This document shows positions 34,832 to 43,480 of a DNA stretch of 64,000 bases, piece by piece. The position numbers and the translations under genes are program-made. The first letter of the stretch is position 1; each line of letters begins with the position of its first letter. Origin of the DNA: Cupriavidus pauculus (GTDB lineage: Bacteria; Pseudomonadota; Gammaproteobacteria; Burkholderiales; Burkholderiaceae); assembly GCF_002858765.1 (NCBI RefSeq), contig NZ_PJRP01000011.1:124001-188000 (forward strand), given 5' to 3'. Below the pieces are notes generated by a model. The model was not told the origin of the DNA and ran no database searches. It saw nothing but the letters and a program-made list of their open reading frames with translations.

Positions 34832-36019
34832 ATGAAAATTACTCAGGTCAATGTTCATCTGATGCAGGCGGGCGCCCCCACCCATACCGCATGGGGTGGG
34901 GCGGGAAAAAGCGCGCTGGCATCGGGACGCAACTGGTTGTTCGCGGAAGTCCATACGGAAGAAGGGCTCGTCGGGCTGGGCGAGGGTTCCGGGTGGCCAC
35001 GCGTGGTGGCGGCAGCGCTGCCTGACCTTGCGCCGCTCCTGGTTGGGGAAGATGCCTTCCAGACCGAGCGGCTGCACCAGAAGCTGCGCGTCGCCATGAT
35101 GGGCCACGGCCACCTGGGCGTGGTCGGCAGCGGCGCGTTGGCGGCCATTGACACTGCCCTGTGGGACATCAAGGCCCAGGCCCTGGGGCGCCCGTTGTGC
35201 GACCTGCTGGGCGGACGTGTCAGGGACCGGGTTCCCTACTATGCGCACGTCAAGGATGCCGAGACGGCGCGGGCCGCCGTGGCGCGCGGCGTACGTGCGT
35301 TAAAGGTTGGCGGCACGCAGCAGATCGTGGAACGTGCGTGGGCGATCCGCGAAGCCATCGGCCCGGATGTCGATCTCATCGTCGACCTGCACGGCCCAGC
35401 GTGGCTGACCGGCGCCGACGCGGTGGCGGTGGGCCGGGCACTCGAAGGCGCGCACCTTCTTTTCCTGGAGGAACCGGTGGCGCCCGACGATCCGCTCGGC
35501 TGGCGCCGCGTGCGCGACAGCGTGGCACTGCCGCTGGCGGCCGGCGAGCGACTGGGCACGCTGGCCGAATTCGACCAGCTTATTGTCAGCGGCCTGGTCG
35601 ACGTGGTGCAACCCGATACCGGGCGCACGGGCGGTCCGACCCAACTCAAGAAGATCGCGGCGCTGGCCGAGGCCAGAGCGCTGATGCTTGCGCCGCATTC
35701 GGGTTCGCTCGGACCGGTTGCAGAGTTTGCCGCTGTCCATTGGATGGCCGCTTCCACCAACGGCCTGATCCTGGAGCGACTGGAGCCGGACTGGGTTGGC
35801 AAGCAGGCGGCCGTGACCCGTTCCCTGCAGGCCAGCGGCGGGTACATCGCGGTGCCCGCCGACGCGGGCCTTGGCACCACGCTCGACCATGCATTCGTCG
35901 CCGCGCATCCGAGCGAGCGCAACATCGCGTTGCCGGCGGGCGGCTGGGAGCCTGGAACCGAGCAAGAGATTTCCTACCTGCAGGCGCGGCGCACCCGCGC
36001 ACGCATCATCGACCGATAA
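34832..36019 (+). CDS. Enolase-superfamily sugar-acid dehydratase (mandelate racemase subgroup)
   Basis: 395 residues from the ATG at 34832 (a TTG at 34823 is an alternative). An N-terminal capping domain is followed by a modified TIM barrel. Metal ligand candidates are Asp185 (VDLHG), Glu213/214 (LEEP) and Glu239 (AGERL). General acid/base candidates are Lys158 (LKVGG, a single Lys rather than KxK) and His289 (APHSG). This pattern belongs to acid-sugar dehydratases. With uronate dehydrogenase and a lactonase next door, galactarate or glucarate dehydration to keto-deoxy-aldarate is the best guess. A cycloisomerase of the lactone is possible. Confidence 0.82.
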   Translation: MKITQVNVHLMQAGAPTHTAWGGAGKSALASGRNWLFAEVHTEEGLVGLGEGSGWPRVVAAALPDLAPLLVGEDAFQTERLHQKLRVAMMGHGHLGVVGSGALAAIDTALWDIKAQALGRPLCDLLGGRVRDRVPYYAHVKDAETARAAVARGVRALKVGGTQQIVERAWAIREAIGPDVDLIVDLHGPAWLTGADAVAVGRALEGAHLLFLEEPVAPDDPLGWRRVRDSVALPLAAGERLGTLAEFDQLIVSGLVDVVQPDTGRTGGPTQLKKIAALAEARALMLAPHSGSLGPVAEFAAVHWMAASTNGLILERLEPDWVGKQAAVTRSLQASGGYIAVPADAGLGTTLDHAFVAAHPSERNIALPAGGWEPGTEQEISYLQARRTRARIIDR

Positions 36020-36043
36020 CATAGAAACGTAGAGACCACGACC

Positions 36044-36769
36044 ATGCCTTTGTCCGAAAAATCGCGCGAGATCCTGATGCGGGTCTCCACTGCCACCTTG
36101 ACCACCATCATGTTCAAGCGAGGCTTCCGCAATGTCTTCCTGCAAGGCCTGAAACCACTGAACCCGCAGGCCTGCCGCTTCGTCGGACCGGCCTTCACGC
36201 TGCGCTACATTCCGGCGCGCGAAGACCTCGATCCGATCACCGCGTTCGAGGATCCGCGGCATCCCCAGCGCGTTGCCATCGAGGAGTGTCCCGCTGGCCA
36301 TGTACTGGTGATGGACAGTCGAGGCGATGCCAGCGCGGCGTCGTCGGGCAGTCTGCTGGTGACGCGCCTGTGGAAGCGGGGAGGCGCGGCTGTGGTCACG
36401 GATGGCGGTTTCCGCGACAGCCCCGAGATCGCCGCGATGGAATTCCCGGCCTGGCACAGCCGCCCGTCGGCACCGACCAACCTGATTCGTCACCACGCCG
36501 TCGATCTTCAGCTGCCCATTGCCTGTGGGGGCGTGAGCGTCTACCCCGGCGACATCATGGTGGCGGACGAAGAGGGCATTGTCTGCCTTCCGCAGCACCT
36601 GGCCGAAGAGGTGGCGTTGGAGTCGGTGGGCCAGACGATGTACGAAGACTGGGTCAACGAGAAGATCCTGGAAGGCGCCCGCTTGCCGGGCTTGTATCCG
36701 TTGCTGGATCCGGCGTTGCAGGTGGAGTACGCGGAATGGAAGACGCGGGAGAGCCATCGCTATGCCTGA
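36044..36769 (+). CDS. RraA-like protein, candidate aldolase/dehydratase in uronate route
   Basis: 241 residues of the RraA/HMG-aldolase-like fold. Conserved segments are GPAFTLRYIPAREDLDP, AGHVLVMDSRGDASAASSGSLLVTRL, GGAAVVTDGGFRDSPEI, and GGVSVYPGDIMVADEEGIVCLP. The G-G-x-x-D-G-x-x-R-D core is where pyruvate and metal bind in the aldolases of this fold. It is often labelled a ribonuclease activity regulator, but its place between a dehydratase and uronate dehydrogenase (stop overlaps the next ATG) argues for a metabolic step on a keto-deoxy acid. No KdgD-type dehydratase/decarboxylase is nearby, so it may fill that gap. Function inferred. Confidence 0.72.
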   Translation: MPLSEKSREILMRVSTATLTTIMFKRGFRNVFLQGLKPLNPQACRFVGPAFTLRYIPAREDLDPITAFEDPRHPQRVAIEECPAGHVLVMDSRGDASAASSGSLLVTRLWKRGGAAVVTDGGFRDSPEIAAMEFPAWHSRPSAPTNLIRHHAVDLQLPIACGGVSVYPGDIMVADEEGIVCLPQHLAEEVALESVGQTMYEDWVNEKILEGARLPGLYPLLDPALQVEYAEWKTRESHRYA

Positions 36770-37583
36770 CCAGACTCCACCGGTGGTGGCACTGACCGGC
36801 GCCGCGGGACGCCTGGCGCAACACGTGCGGCCGCTTTTGGCGCAAGTGGCCGCGGAAGTGCGGTTGTGCGATCAGCGCGCCGTGACGCCGCTGCATGCGA
36901 ACGAGACGGCGTGGCAGTGCGCGCTGGAGGACGCCGATGCGCTGGACCGGATGCTGGAGGGCGTCGACGTGATCGTGCATTTTGCCGGGTATCCGCGCGA
37001 AGCCCAGTGGGACGTGATCCTGCCTGCCAATGTGGCGGGCGTGGCCAATTTGTGGGAGGCCGCACGGGCAGCCGGGGTGCGTCGTATCGTCTATGCCAGT
37101 TCCAACCATGCGGTTGGCATGTATCCCCGCTCGGTGATCGTGGGCAGTAGCGATGTGCCGCGCCCCGACTCGCGCTACGGTGTGGCCAAGGTGTTCATGG
37201 AGGCGGTAGCCAGTCTGTATGCGCAGAAGTTCGGCATCAAGGCCTTCGGCATGCGCATCGGCCACTGCTCCGACGCGCCTGTGGATGCCCGCATGCTGTC
37301 GCACTGGATCAGCCCGCGCGACCTGGCGCAACTGGTTCGCGTGGGCATGACGGCGGAGATCGACGAGGCCATCGTCTACGGCGCGTCTCACAATTCCATG
37401 ACGTGGTGGGACAATTCGCGCGCCTATGCGCTTGGCTATGCGCCCCAGGATTCGGCCGATGCCTATGTCGATGCGCTGCGCGACAAGACATCCGCGGATC
37501 CGGTTGCAGAGTTCTACCAGGGCGGCAGCTTTGCCGCGGAGGAGTACGACGGTGATCGTTCCGCATTCGACGCGCCTCGTTGA
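36762..37583 (+). CDS. udh: Uronate dehydrogenase (NAD-dependent, SDR/epimerase fold)
   Basis: 273 residues, ATG at 36762 inside the preceding stop. The nucleotide-binding motif is TGAAGRLA and the catalytic set is YGVAK (Tyr139, Lys143) with Ser113/114 in YASSNHAVGMYP. The segments SSNH, RPDSRYGVAK, RIGHC, RMLSHW and WWDNSRAYALGY correspond closely to bacterial uronate dehydrogenases, which oxidise glucuronate or galacturonate C1 to the aldarolactone. The protein length is also right. The lactone product is the substrate class of the SMP-30 protein encoded next, overlapping by 32 bases. Confidence 0.88.
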   Translation: MPDQTPPVVALTGAAGRLAQHVRPLLAQVAAEVRLCDQRAVTPLHANETAWQCALEDADALDRMLEGVDVIVHFAGYPREAQWDVILPANVAGVANLWEAARAAGVRRIVYASSNHAVGMYPRSVIVGSSDVPRPDSRYGVAKVFMEAVASLYAQKFGIKAFGMRIGHCSDAPVDARMLSHWISPRDLAQLVRVGMTAEIDEAIVYGASHNSMTWWDNSRAYALGYAPQDSADAYVDALRDKTSADPVAEFYQGGSFAAEEYDGDRSAFDAPR

Positions 37584-38478
37584 GGTCCGGGAGCAGCGTA
37601 CCGCCGAGGGGGTGCACCTGCGGGAGTTCCGGGTTGGCAACCGCGTTGGCGAGTGTCCGGTATGGGATGGCGGCCAGCTATCGTGGATAGATGTGCGGGC
37701 GCCGGCCTTCCATATGCTGGACCCGCAGACGTGCATGATGTCGACGTGGCGTCTGGACAAGCCTGTCGGCGCCCATTGTCGGCGGGTCGACGGCCGCGTC
37801 GTGCTGGCGCTCAGTGACGAACTGGCTGTCCTGGATCCTGCCAGCGGCGCGTTGAGCACGGTGGCACGGCCCGAGCCGGACCGGCCGGGGAATCGGCTCA
37901 ACGAAGGGCGGGTATCTCCCTGCGGCAACTGGTTCCTGTTCGGTTCGATGGACGACTCCGGGGCACGCCAGCCAACCGGTCGCATCCACGCGCTGCATGC
38001 GTCAGGCCGCTGCCACATCGTGCACGATGGGCTGTACGTCGCCAATGGTTTCGCGTGGGCGCCAGACGGCCACACCCTCTACTTCTCCGACAGCATGGCC
38101 GGCGTCGTCTACCGCGCGCGTTGGCAGCCGGATGCCGGAACCATCGGGGACATCGAGCCGTGGGTCCATGCCGACGAACGGGCAGGGCGACCGGATGGCG
38201 CCTTTGTGGACGACCTTGGCCACTACTGGTCCGCCGGGGTCTCGGCCGGGCGCATCAATATCTATACGCAGGCGGGGAAGCGGGTGGCCGTCGTGGCGCT
38301 GCCCTGCCAGGCGCCAAGCATGCCATGCCCAGGGCCGGACGGTTCCGTATTTGTGACCTCGCTGATCCGACCGCAATGGCAGGCCCATGAGGTGCGCCCG
38401 GAGGACGGGCAACTCTTTCAACTGATGGATGTGTTGCGGGCCGGCGCGCGGCCTTCACCGCGTCTGTCCATTCTCTAG
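37552..38478 (+). CDS. SMP-30/gluconolactonase-family aldarolactonase
   Basis: 308 residues from a GTG at 37552 that has GGAGG upstream and overlaps the udh end. Six-bladed beta-propeller. Metal ligands are visible as Glu34 (VGECPVW), the Asn of LYVANGFAWAPDG and the Asp of GAFVDDLGHYWSAG. It would hydrolyse the galactaro- or glucaro-lactone formed by uronate dehydrogenase, as UxuL-type lactonases do. Closest relatives by eye also include L-arabinolactonase-type enzymes. Confidence 0.85.
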   Translation: MIVPHSTRLVEVREQRTAEGVHLREFRVGNRVGECPVWDGGQLSWIDVRAPAFHMLDPQTCMMSTWRLDKPVGAHCRRVDGRVVLALSDELAVLDPASGALSTVARPEPDRPGNRLNEGRVSPCGNWFLFGSMDDSGARQPTGRIHALHASGRCHIVHDGLYVANGFAWAPDGHTLYFSDSMAGVVYRARWQPDAGTIGDIEPWVHADERAGRPDGAFVDDLGHYWSAGVSAGRINIYTQAGKRVAVVALPCQAPSMPCPGPDGSVFVTSLIRPQWQAHEVRPEDGQLFQLMDVLRAGARPSPRLSIL

Positions 38479-38534
38479 GAGCAAGACCAACCGATTGGCC
38501 AGGAAGTCAGCATGTTGTTCGCTTGCGTGAATTA

Positions 38535-38545
38535 TGGATTATCCA
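38535..38545. promoter_or_regulatory. Short palindrome, candidate second GntR site
   Basis: TGGAT-T-ATCCA, in the 117-base gap before the glycosidase gene, flanked by an ATTAT on the left and AAAATG on the right. It shares TGGAT/ATCCA half-sites with the operator at 33041, so it may bring the glycosidase under the same regulator. Confidence 0.5.
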
Positions 38546-38595
38546 AAATGCATGCAAAGGATGGTTACGTCATCAAAACCCAAAAGAGGAGACAC

Positions 38596-40329
38596 ATGTA
38601 CCAGCGCAACTTGACCCGCATCGCCACCATGTTCGCCGTTACCGCCCTGACCGCTGTGCTTGCCGGCTGCGGCGGTGAGGATTCGCCGGAGTCGGTGAGC
38701 ACGACACCACCGCAAGCCAGCCCGCCGACGCAGCCCGGACCCACGCCGGTCTCTATCAATCCGCCAGTCAGTGCCGCCACACGCGCGATTCTCGACGCGG
38801 ATCCGGCCAGCTACGCCGCCTTGCAGCCAATCGCGCAAAACGGCTACACGCCGCTCGGCCGCATCAGGCCGCGCACCACGATGGAACTTAAGGCGCAAGG
38901 CCTGAGCAGCACCCTGATGATCGGCGGCGAGACCACGGACCGGGGCTTCAGCGTGTTCTCCAACTGGCGCGAGTACCTGAACCCGCTGGGGACGACGAAG
39001 GTGCGCGTTCAATCCGGTTGGAACGACATCGAGCAGACCATCACCACACCCGCGACCTACAACTTCGCCAAGCTTGACGAGATCGTCGACGGCGCGCTGG
39101 CCCAAGGGCAGGCGCCGCTGGTCTTCCTTGGCTATGGCAACGTGCGGCCCGGTTGCACGGACTGCGGCACTGCGGGGCTCGGCGGCACCTTCCCGACCGG
39201 AGAGGGCAAGGAGCGCTTCCTGAACTTCGTCGCTGCCACGGTGACGCGATACAAGGACAAGGTAACCGACTGGCAGATCTGGAATGAGCCCACCAAGGAT
39301 CTCGATACCTACAAGAGTTTGATTGTCGATACCGCCAAGCTGATCAAACGCATTCAGCCAAATGCGAAGTTGACCATCGGTTCCTGGTACACGGTGCACT
39401 ATGTGTTGAGTTGTATGCAGAACTGCAACGACAGTGCAGCGAACCAAGACGCCCGCAACTACATCCTCACGTCGCTCAAGTATTTCTACGACAACAAGGG
39501 CCCCGCTGTGCCGAGCGAAGATGTGTACGTAGCCTTCCACCCCTACACGACCAGTGTCGACTACGACCACGTGGTCTGGGACAAGCAGAGCATGGACAAT
39601 TTCCTGAGCCTGCTGGCCGGCTATGGTTTTCGCGCGCGCATGGACGAGAACGGTGCGCCGTCGACGCCCTGCAATACGTACGCGATGTGCAACCAGGGGG
39701 CCTTGGCGTGGACCGAGAAGAACCAGGCCAAGTACAACCTGCGCCGGGTGCTTGGCGATCTGGCGCGCGGCATCGAGACCAGCATGTTCACCATCACCGA
39801 CCTGCACTATGACGATGCCAAGAACACCAAGGGGCTGCTGACGACCGGAGTATGGGATCCCAGCAACGACACGCCGTTCCTTAACGGCGACCAGCGTGTC
39901 AATGGCAAGAAGATAGTCTACGGAGCCTTCCAGAACGTCACGGCGCTGTTTGACAACCGGATGCAACCGGTGCCGGACCATGGCTGCGTGGCGCCGGCCG
40001 GCTACATTGCCCACGCCTGGCGCCAGATGAAGGACGGCGCGCCGTCCACTGTCATCGGGGTGTGGAAGATGACCACGTTGCCTGTGCCGGACGACGCGGA
40101 GCCACGCGCCGCCGTGCAGGTCACCTGCAGCCATATCGGATTTAGCGAGTTGGCAACCTCGGGCAGCCAGCCGCGCTATGTCGACATGATGGATGGCAGG
40201 GTGTACGCGCTGCCGGCTGGCAGCATCGCCGCAAATGGCTCGAATGCCGTGACGCTGTCTGTTCCGGTCGCCGATTGGCCGGTGCTGATTGTCGACGCGT
40301 CAGTGGCCTCGGCCGCTGCATTGCGATAA
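38596..40329 (+). CDS. Lipoprotein glycoside hydrolase of clan GH-A (GH39-like)
   Basis: 577 residues from the ATG at 38596 (GAGGAGACAC upstream). Lipobox LAGC with Cys25, then a Pro/Thr-rich linker (30-60) and a catalytic TIM barrel. The acid/base is Glu231 in the hallmark WNEP, and the probable nucleophile is Glu351 in DENGAPS. Several Cys residues suggest disulfides, fitting an envelope location. It ends the uronate island and could release uronic acids or sugars from glycosides or oligosaccharides at the cell surface. Substrate not predictable. The minus strand is also open across most of the gene, a GC-bias artefact. Confidence 0.82.
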   Translation: MYQRNLTRIATMFAVTALTAVLAGCGGEDSPESVSTTPPQASPPTQPGPTPVSINPPVSAATRAILDADPASYAALQPIAQNGYTPLGRIRPRTTMELKAQGLSSTLMIGGETTDRGFSVFSNWREYLNPLGTTKVRVQSGWNDIEQTITTPATYNFAKLDEIVDGALAQGQAPLVFLGYGNVRPGCTDCGTAGLGGTFPTGEGKERFLNFVAATVTRYKDKVTDWQIWNEPTKDLDTYKSLIVDTAKLIKRIQPNAKLTIGSWYTVHYVLSCMQNCNDSAANQDARNYILTSLKYFYDNKGPAVPSEDVYVAFHPYTTSVDYDHVVWDKQSMDNFLSLLAGYGFRARMDENGAPSTPCNTYAMCNQGALAWTEKNQAKYNLRRVLGDLARGIETSMFTITDLHYDDAKNTKGLLTTGVWDPSNDTPFLNGDQRVNGKKIVYGAFQNVTALFDNRMQPVPDHGCVAPAGYIAHAWRQMKDGAPSTVIGVWKMTTLPVPDDAEPRAAVQVTCSHIGFSELATSGSQPRYVDMMDGRVYALPAGSIAANGSNAVTLSVPVADWPVLIVDASVASAAALR

Positions 40330-40339
40330 ATCTCGATAG

Positions 40340-40368
40340 GTCGGGGCGGCATAAAGCATCGCCCTGAC
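40340..40368 (+). terminator. Imperfect hairpin after the glycosidase gene
   Basis: GTCGGGGCG ... CGCCCTGAC, 9-bp arms with one mismatch and an 11-base loop, 11 bases after the stop. No clear T-run. Nothing else is evident up to 40620. Confidence 0.4.
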
Positions 40369-40620
40369 TTCATAAAGGCTTGCGACGCTGCTTCAGATTC
40401 CACGACGACAGCAATGACTGTTGGCGAGCTGGGACCTGTGGGTTGAACGTCCTGGCGAGTTCGCTCGTGATGACCGCCTTGTGGCCCGCCCCGACCTTCG
40501 AGCCACGCAGGCAGGGGCTTGCCGGTACCAGGTGCGACGATCGACTCAACTCGGCCATCGGCGCGCTGAGCAGCGGACGGCAGCGACGGATTCGGACAGT
40601 CGACAGGCGTTCATTGGTGG

Positions 40621-41979
40621 TTAGCAAAGCACGACGTTTACAGCCAGGCCACCCAGGGACGTCTCCTTGTACTTGGCTGCCATATCGGCGCCAGTAGCGC
40701 GCATCGTTCGAATGACGGCATCCAGGGAAACCTTGTGCCCACCGTCACTGCGGACCGCCATGCGCGCTGCATTGATCGCCTTGACTGAGGCGATGGCATT
40801 CCGCTCGATGCAGGGTATCTGGACAAGACCGCCGACCGGATCGCAAGTCAGCCCCAGGTTATGCTCCATGCCGATCTCTGCCGCGTGTTCCACCTGCTCC
40901 GGTGTGCCGCCTAGTACCGCGGCCAGGGCGGCCGCGGCCATGGAACAGGCGACACCGACTTCTCCCTGGCAGCCTACCTCTGCCCCGGAAATGGACGCAT
41001 TCAGCTTGTAGAGCATGCCGATTGCGGCTGCGGTCAGCAGAAAGTCGCATATTCCGTCCTCATGGGCGCCTGGGACGAAATCAACGTAGTAATGCAGGAC
41101 TGCGGGCACGATGCCGGCCGCGCCATTTGTGGGGGCAGTCACCACGCGGCCGCCGGCGGCATTTTCCTCGTTGACCGCCATCGCGAACAGATTCACCCAG
41201 TCCATCGACGTAAGGAAGTCGTCTGATTTGGCCGCATCGGCCTGCAAGCGCCGAAGCAGGTCGGGCGCTCGCCGGCGAAGGCCTGACGAGAGTGGCGCGT
41301 TATTCATAGACCCTCGCAAGACGCAGTCCGCCATGGCCTTCCAGATCTGTAGCAGCCGGGACCGAACCGATTCCGCATCGGCCCACGCCATCTCGTTGGC
41401 CAATACAAGCTCCGCAATGCTGAGTCCGGACTGGTGACACTGGGCCAGCAGCGACGCCCCGGAGTCAAAGGGATAGGGCGGTGCCGCCCGATCCGTGACC
41501 GGCGCCGCCGTCACATCGGTCGTAATAAACCCCCCGCCAACTGAGTAGTAGGTCTGGGTAGACAGCGAAACCCCGGTGGCATCGAAGGCCGAAAGGGTGA
41601 GGGCGTTAGGGTGGTCAGGCAGCGGGGCTGGGAGATAACGAATGTCCTCGGCAACGTTGAATGCGACGCCATGGCTTCCCATCAGCGCAATGGTGCCATG
41701 GCGGCGCATCATCTCAAGCTGTTCCTCGATGAAGTCCGGGTCGACCGTATCGGGCTGTTCCCCCATCAAGCCGAGCATGACCCCGCGGTCTGTGGCATGG
41801 CCCCGGCCGGTCGCGCCTAGTGATCCGTGCAGATCGACCTGTATCCTGTGCGTCAGCGAGAGCGTCCCGCGCTCGCCAAGCGCTCGTGCAAACGTGAGTG
41901 CTGCGAGCATCGGCCCCACCGTATGGGAACTCGATGGTCCAATGCCAATCTTGAATAGGTCGAAGGTACTGAGATACAT
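40621..41979 (-). CDS. sdaA: L-serine ammonia-lyase (iron-sulfur type)
   Basis: 452 residues, full length for the single-chain bacterial enzyme. The N-terminal SdaA beta domain starts STFDLFKIGIGPSSSHTVGPM, and the C-terminal alpha domain includes cluster-binding cysteines (GEVGVACSMAAA, TCDPVGGLVQIPCIERN). It deaminates L-serine to pyruvate and ammonia in the cytoplasm. It is the last gene of a minus-strand run with an MFS carrier (36-base gap), an M20 amidohydrolase and a porin, instead of standing beside gcv or central metabolism genes. That hints that the amidohydrolase releases serine. Confidence 0.95.
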   Translation of the reverse strand: MYLSTFDLFKIGIGPSSSHTVGPMLAALTFARALGERGTLSLTHRIQVDLHGSLGATGRGHATDRGVMLGLMGEQPDTVDPDFIEEQLEMMRRHGTIALMGSHGVAFNVAEDIRYLPAPLPDHPNALTLSAFDATGVSLSTQTYYSVGGGFITTDVTAAPVTDRAAPPYPFDSGASLLAQCHQSGLSIAELVLANEMAWADAESVRSRLLQIWKAMADCVLRGSMNNAPLSSGLRRRAPDLLRRLQADAAKSDDFLTSMDWVNLFAMAVNEENAAGGRVVTAPTNGAAGIVPAVLHYYVDFVPGAHEDGICDFLLTAAAIGMLYKLNASISGAEVGCQGEVGVACSMAAAALAAVLGGTPEQVEHAAEIGMEHNLGLTCDPVGGLVQIPCIERNAIASVKAINAARMAVRSDGGHKVSLDAVIRTMRATGADMAAKYKETSLGGLAVNVVLC

Positions 41980-42015
41980 GGCGTTCGTGAGGTGTTGGGG
42001 CGTGCGGTTTTGCAG

Positions 42016-43329
42016 TTAGTGCGCGGCCTTTCGCTCGCGAAAGACCAGTAGGGCGACGAAACTTGCGATGCAGCAGGCCTGAACGTACCAGCCAGCCGAC
42101 AGCGGATTGCCGGTGCGGTCGATGAGCCACGTCACCACGAACTGCGCCGTACCGCCGAAGAACGTCACTGCGATGGCGTAGGGCAGCGCCATCCCGGTCG
42201 CGCGCATGGCAGGGGGAAACGCTTCGAGCAGCATCAGGACCATTGCTGCGCCGCCCAGGGTCATGACCGCCGTGAAGGCCGCCACGGCTGCCACAACCAG
42301 GAACGCGCTTTCCGGCGTCGCGTGGACCACAACGAGAAAGACCGGCATGACAAGTGCGGTCATGGCGCCATAGGTACACAGCAGAAGCGGTTTGCGAAAC
42401 TTCAGTCGGTCGGCAAGCAGGCCGGACAGTGGCGAGACGATGAGCAGCACCAACGCCGACACGGTCGCCGACATGAATCCTGTCTGAGGCGGCATGTGCA
42501 TGACGCGGGTCAGGTAGCTGGGCATGTAGTAGACGAGCGTGTAAAGGGACACGGTTCCACCCATGATGAGCAACGCACCGAGCACCACAACAGCGCCTTG
42601 CTCGCGAAGCAGTGAAACGACCGGCAATGCCTCTTGCGTGGCGGATTGGGGTTGCCCAGCGTGAGTGTCGTGCAGTGCGCGGCGAATGTAGATGCCGACA
42701 GGTGCCACGAGCAGCCCAACCAGGAACGGGATACGCCAGCCCCAGCTATAGAGTGCATCCTGCGCCAGGGATTGACTCAGTACCATGCCGAATCCCGCGC
42801 CTACCAGTGCTGCGGCCGCCTGACTGGTCGTTTGCCAGCTCACATAGAAGCCGCGGCGCGAAGCAGGACCCGATTCCATGAGGTACGTCGTGGCCGCGCC
42901 AACTTCTCCGCCGGCGGCAAATCCCTGAAGCAGGCGTCCGATCAGGACAATGATGGGTGCGAACACGCCGATCGATGCATACGGCGGACACAGGCCAATC
43001 AGGGCTGTGCCAAGGGCCATCAGCCAGATAGTCATGGTCATCGCCGCGCGACGCCCGACGCGGTCTGCATAGCCACCGAGCAGCACGGCGCCAAGCGGCC
43101 GCATGAGAAAGCCCAGGCCAAACGTCCCGACGGAGAACAACAGAGACGTGATCGGGTCGCCAGAAGGAAAAAACTGGGCGCCAATCATGGCGGCAAAGAA
43201 GCTGTAGACCGTAAAGTCGAAGATCTCTAGTCCGTTGCCAATCGAGGTGGCGACGATGAGGCGAGCCTGGCTTGGCTTGGCACGCACATCGCTGGCGCGC
43301 TGGCCGGGAACTGCAGTGGTAGGCATCAT
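42016..43329 (-). CDS. MFS transporter, metabolite:H+ symporter (MHS) type
   Basis: 437 residues, twelve predicted helices, with the MHS signatures GNGLEIFDFTVYSFFA at helix 1, GGYADRVGRRAAM after helix 2 and GRLLQGFAAGGEVGAA before helix 4-5. Such carriers import carboxylates, betaines or amino-acid-like compounds with protons. It lies between the amidohydrolase and serine deaminase genes and presumably imports the substrate of the former. Confidence 0.92.
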   Translation of the reverse strand: MMPTTAVPGQRASDVRAKPSQARLIVATSIGNGLEIFDFTVYSFFAAMIGAQFFPSGDPITSLLFSVGTFGLGFLMRPLGAVLLGGYADRVGRRAAMTMTIWLMALGTALIGLCPPYASIGVFAPIIVLIGRLLQGFAAGGEVGAATTYLMESGPASRRGFYVSWQTTSQAAAALVGAGFGMVLSQSLAQDALYSWGWRIPFLVGLLVAPVGIYIRRALHDTHAGQPQSATQEALPVVSLLREQGAVVVLGALLIMGGTVSLYTLVYYMPSYLTRVMHMPPQTGFMSATVSALVLLIVSPLSGLLADRLKFRKPLLLCTYGAMTALVMPVFLVVVHATPESAFLVVAAVAAFTAVMTLGGAAMVLMLLEAFPPAMRATGMALPYAIAVTFFGGTAQFVVTWLIDRTGNPLSAGWYVQACCIASFVALLVFRERKAAH

Positions 43330-43480
43330 GATTGCGATTGCTTGATGGATGGCACGTCAACGCGTGGATTGCAGAGACGCGGGGCACAGGCTGTGCATTG
43401 CCCTGCGTCTCTGCATTGGCCGGTCATTAGTCGGTCATTGGCCAATAATTGGCCAGTCGGGTCGTAGGGACGTTTTCCCG

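Noticed and set aside
35300-36757. 485-codon minus-strand frame opposite the dehydratase and RraA-like genes
   Set aside because: It spans two recognisable genes on the other strand and is Arg/His/Gly-rich, typical of a GC shadow.
36654-38075. 473-codon minus-strand frame opposite udh and SMP-30
   Set aside because: Shadow of two well-supported genes; no start signal.
38539-40134. 531-codon minus-strand open frame opposite the glycosidase gene
   Set aside because: The plus strand has a lipobox, catalytic WNEP and correct starts; the antisense frame resembles no family.
43420-43462. GGTCATT and TTGGCCA repeats downstream of the M20 gene, considered as an operator or terminator
   Set aside because: Short, partly overlapping direct and inverted repeats with no consistent stem or promoter alignment; left unassigned.
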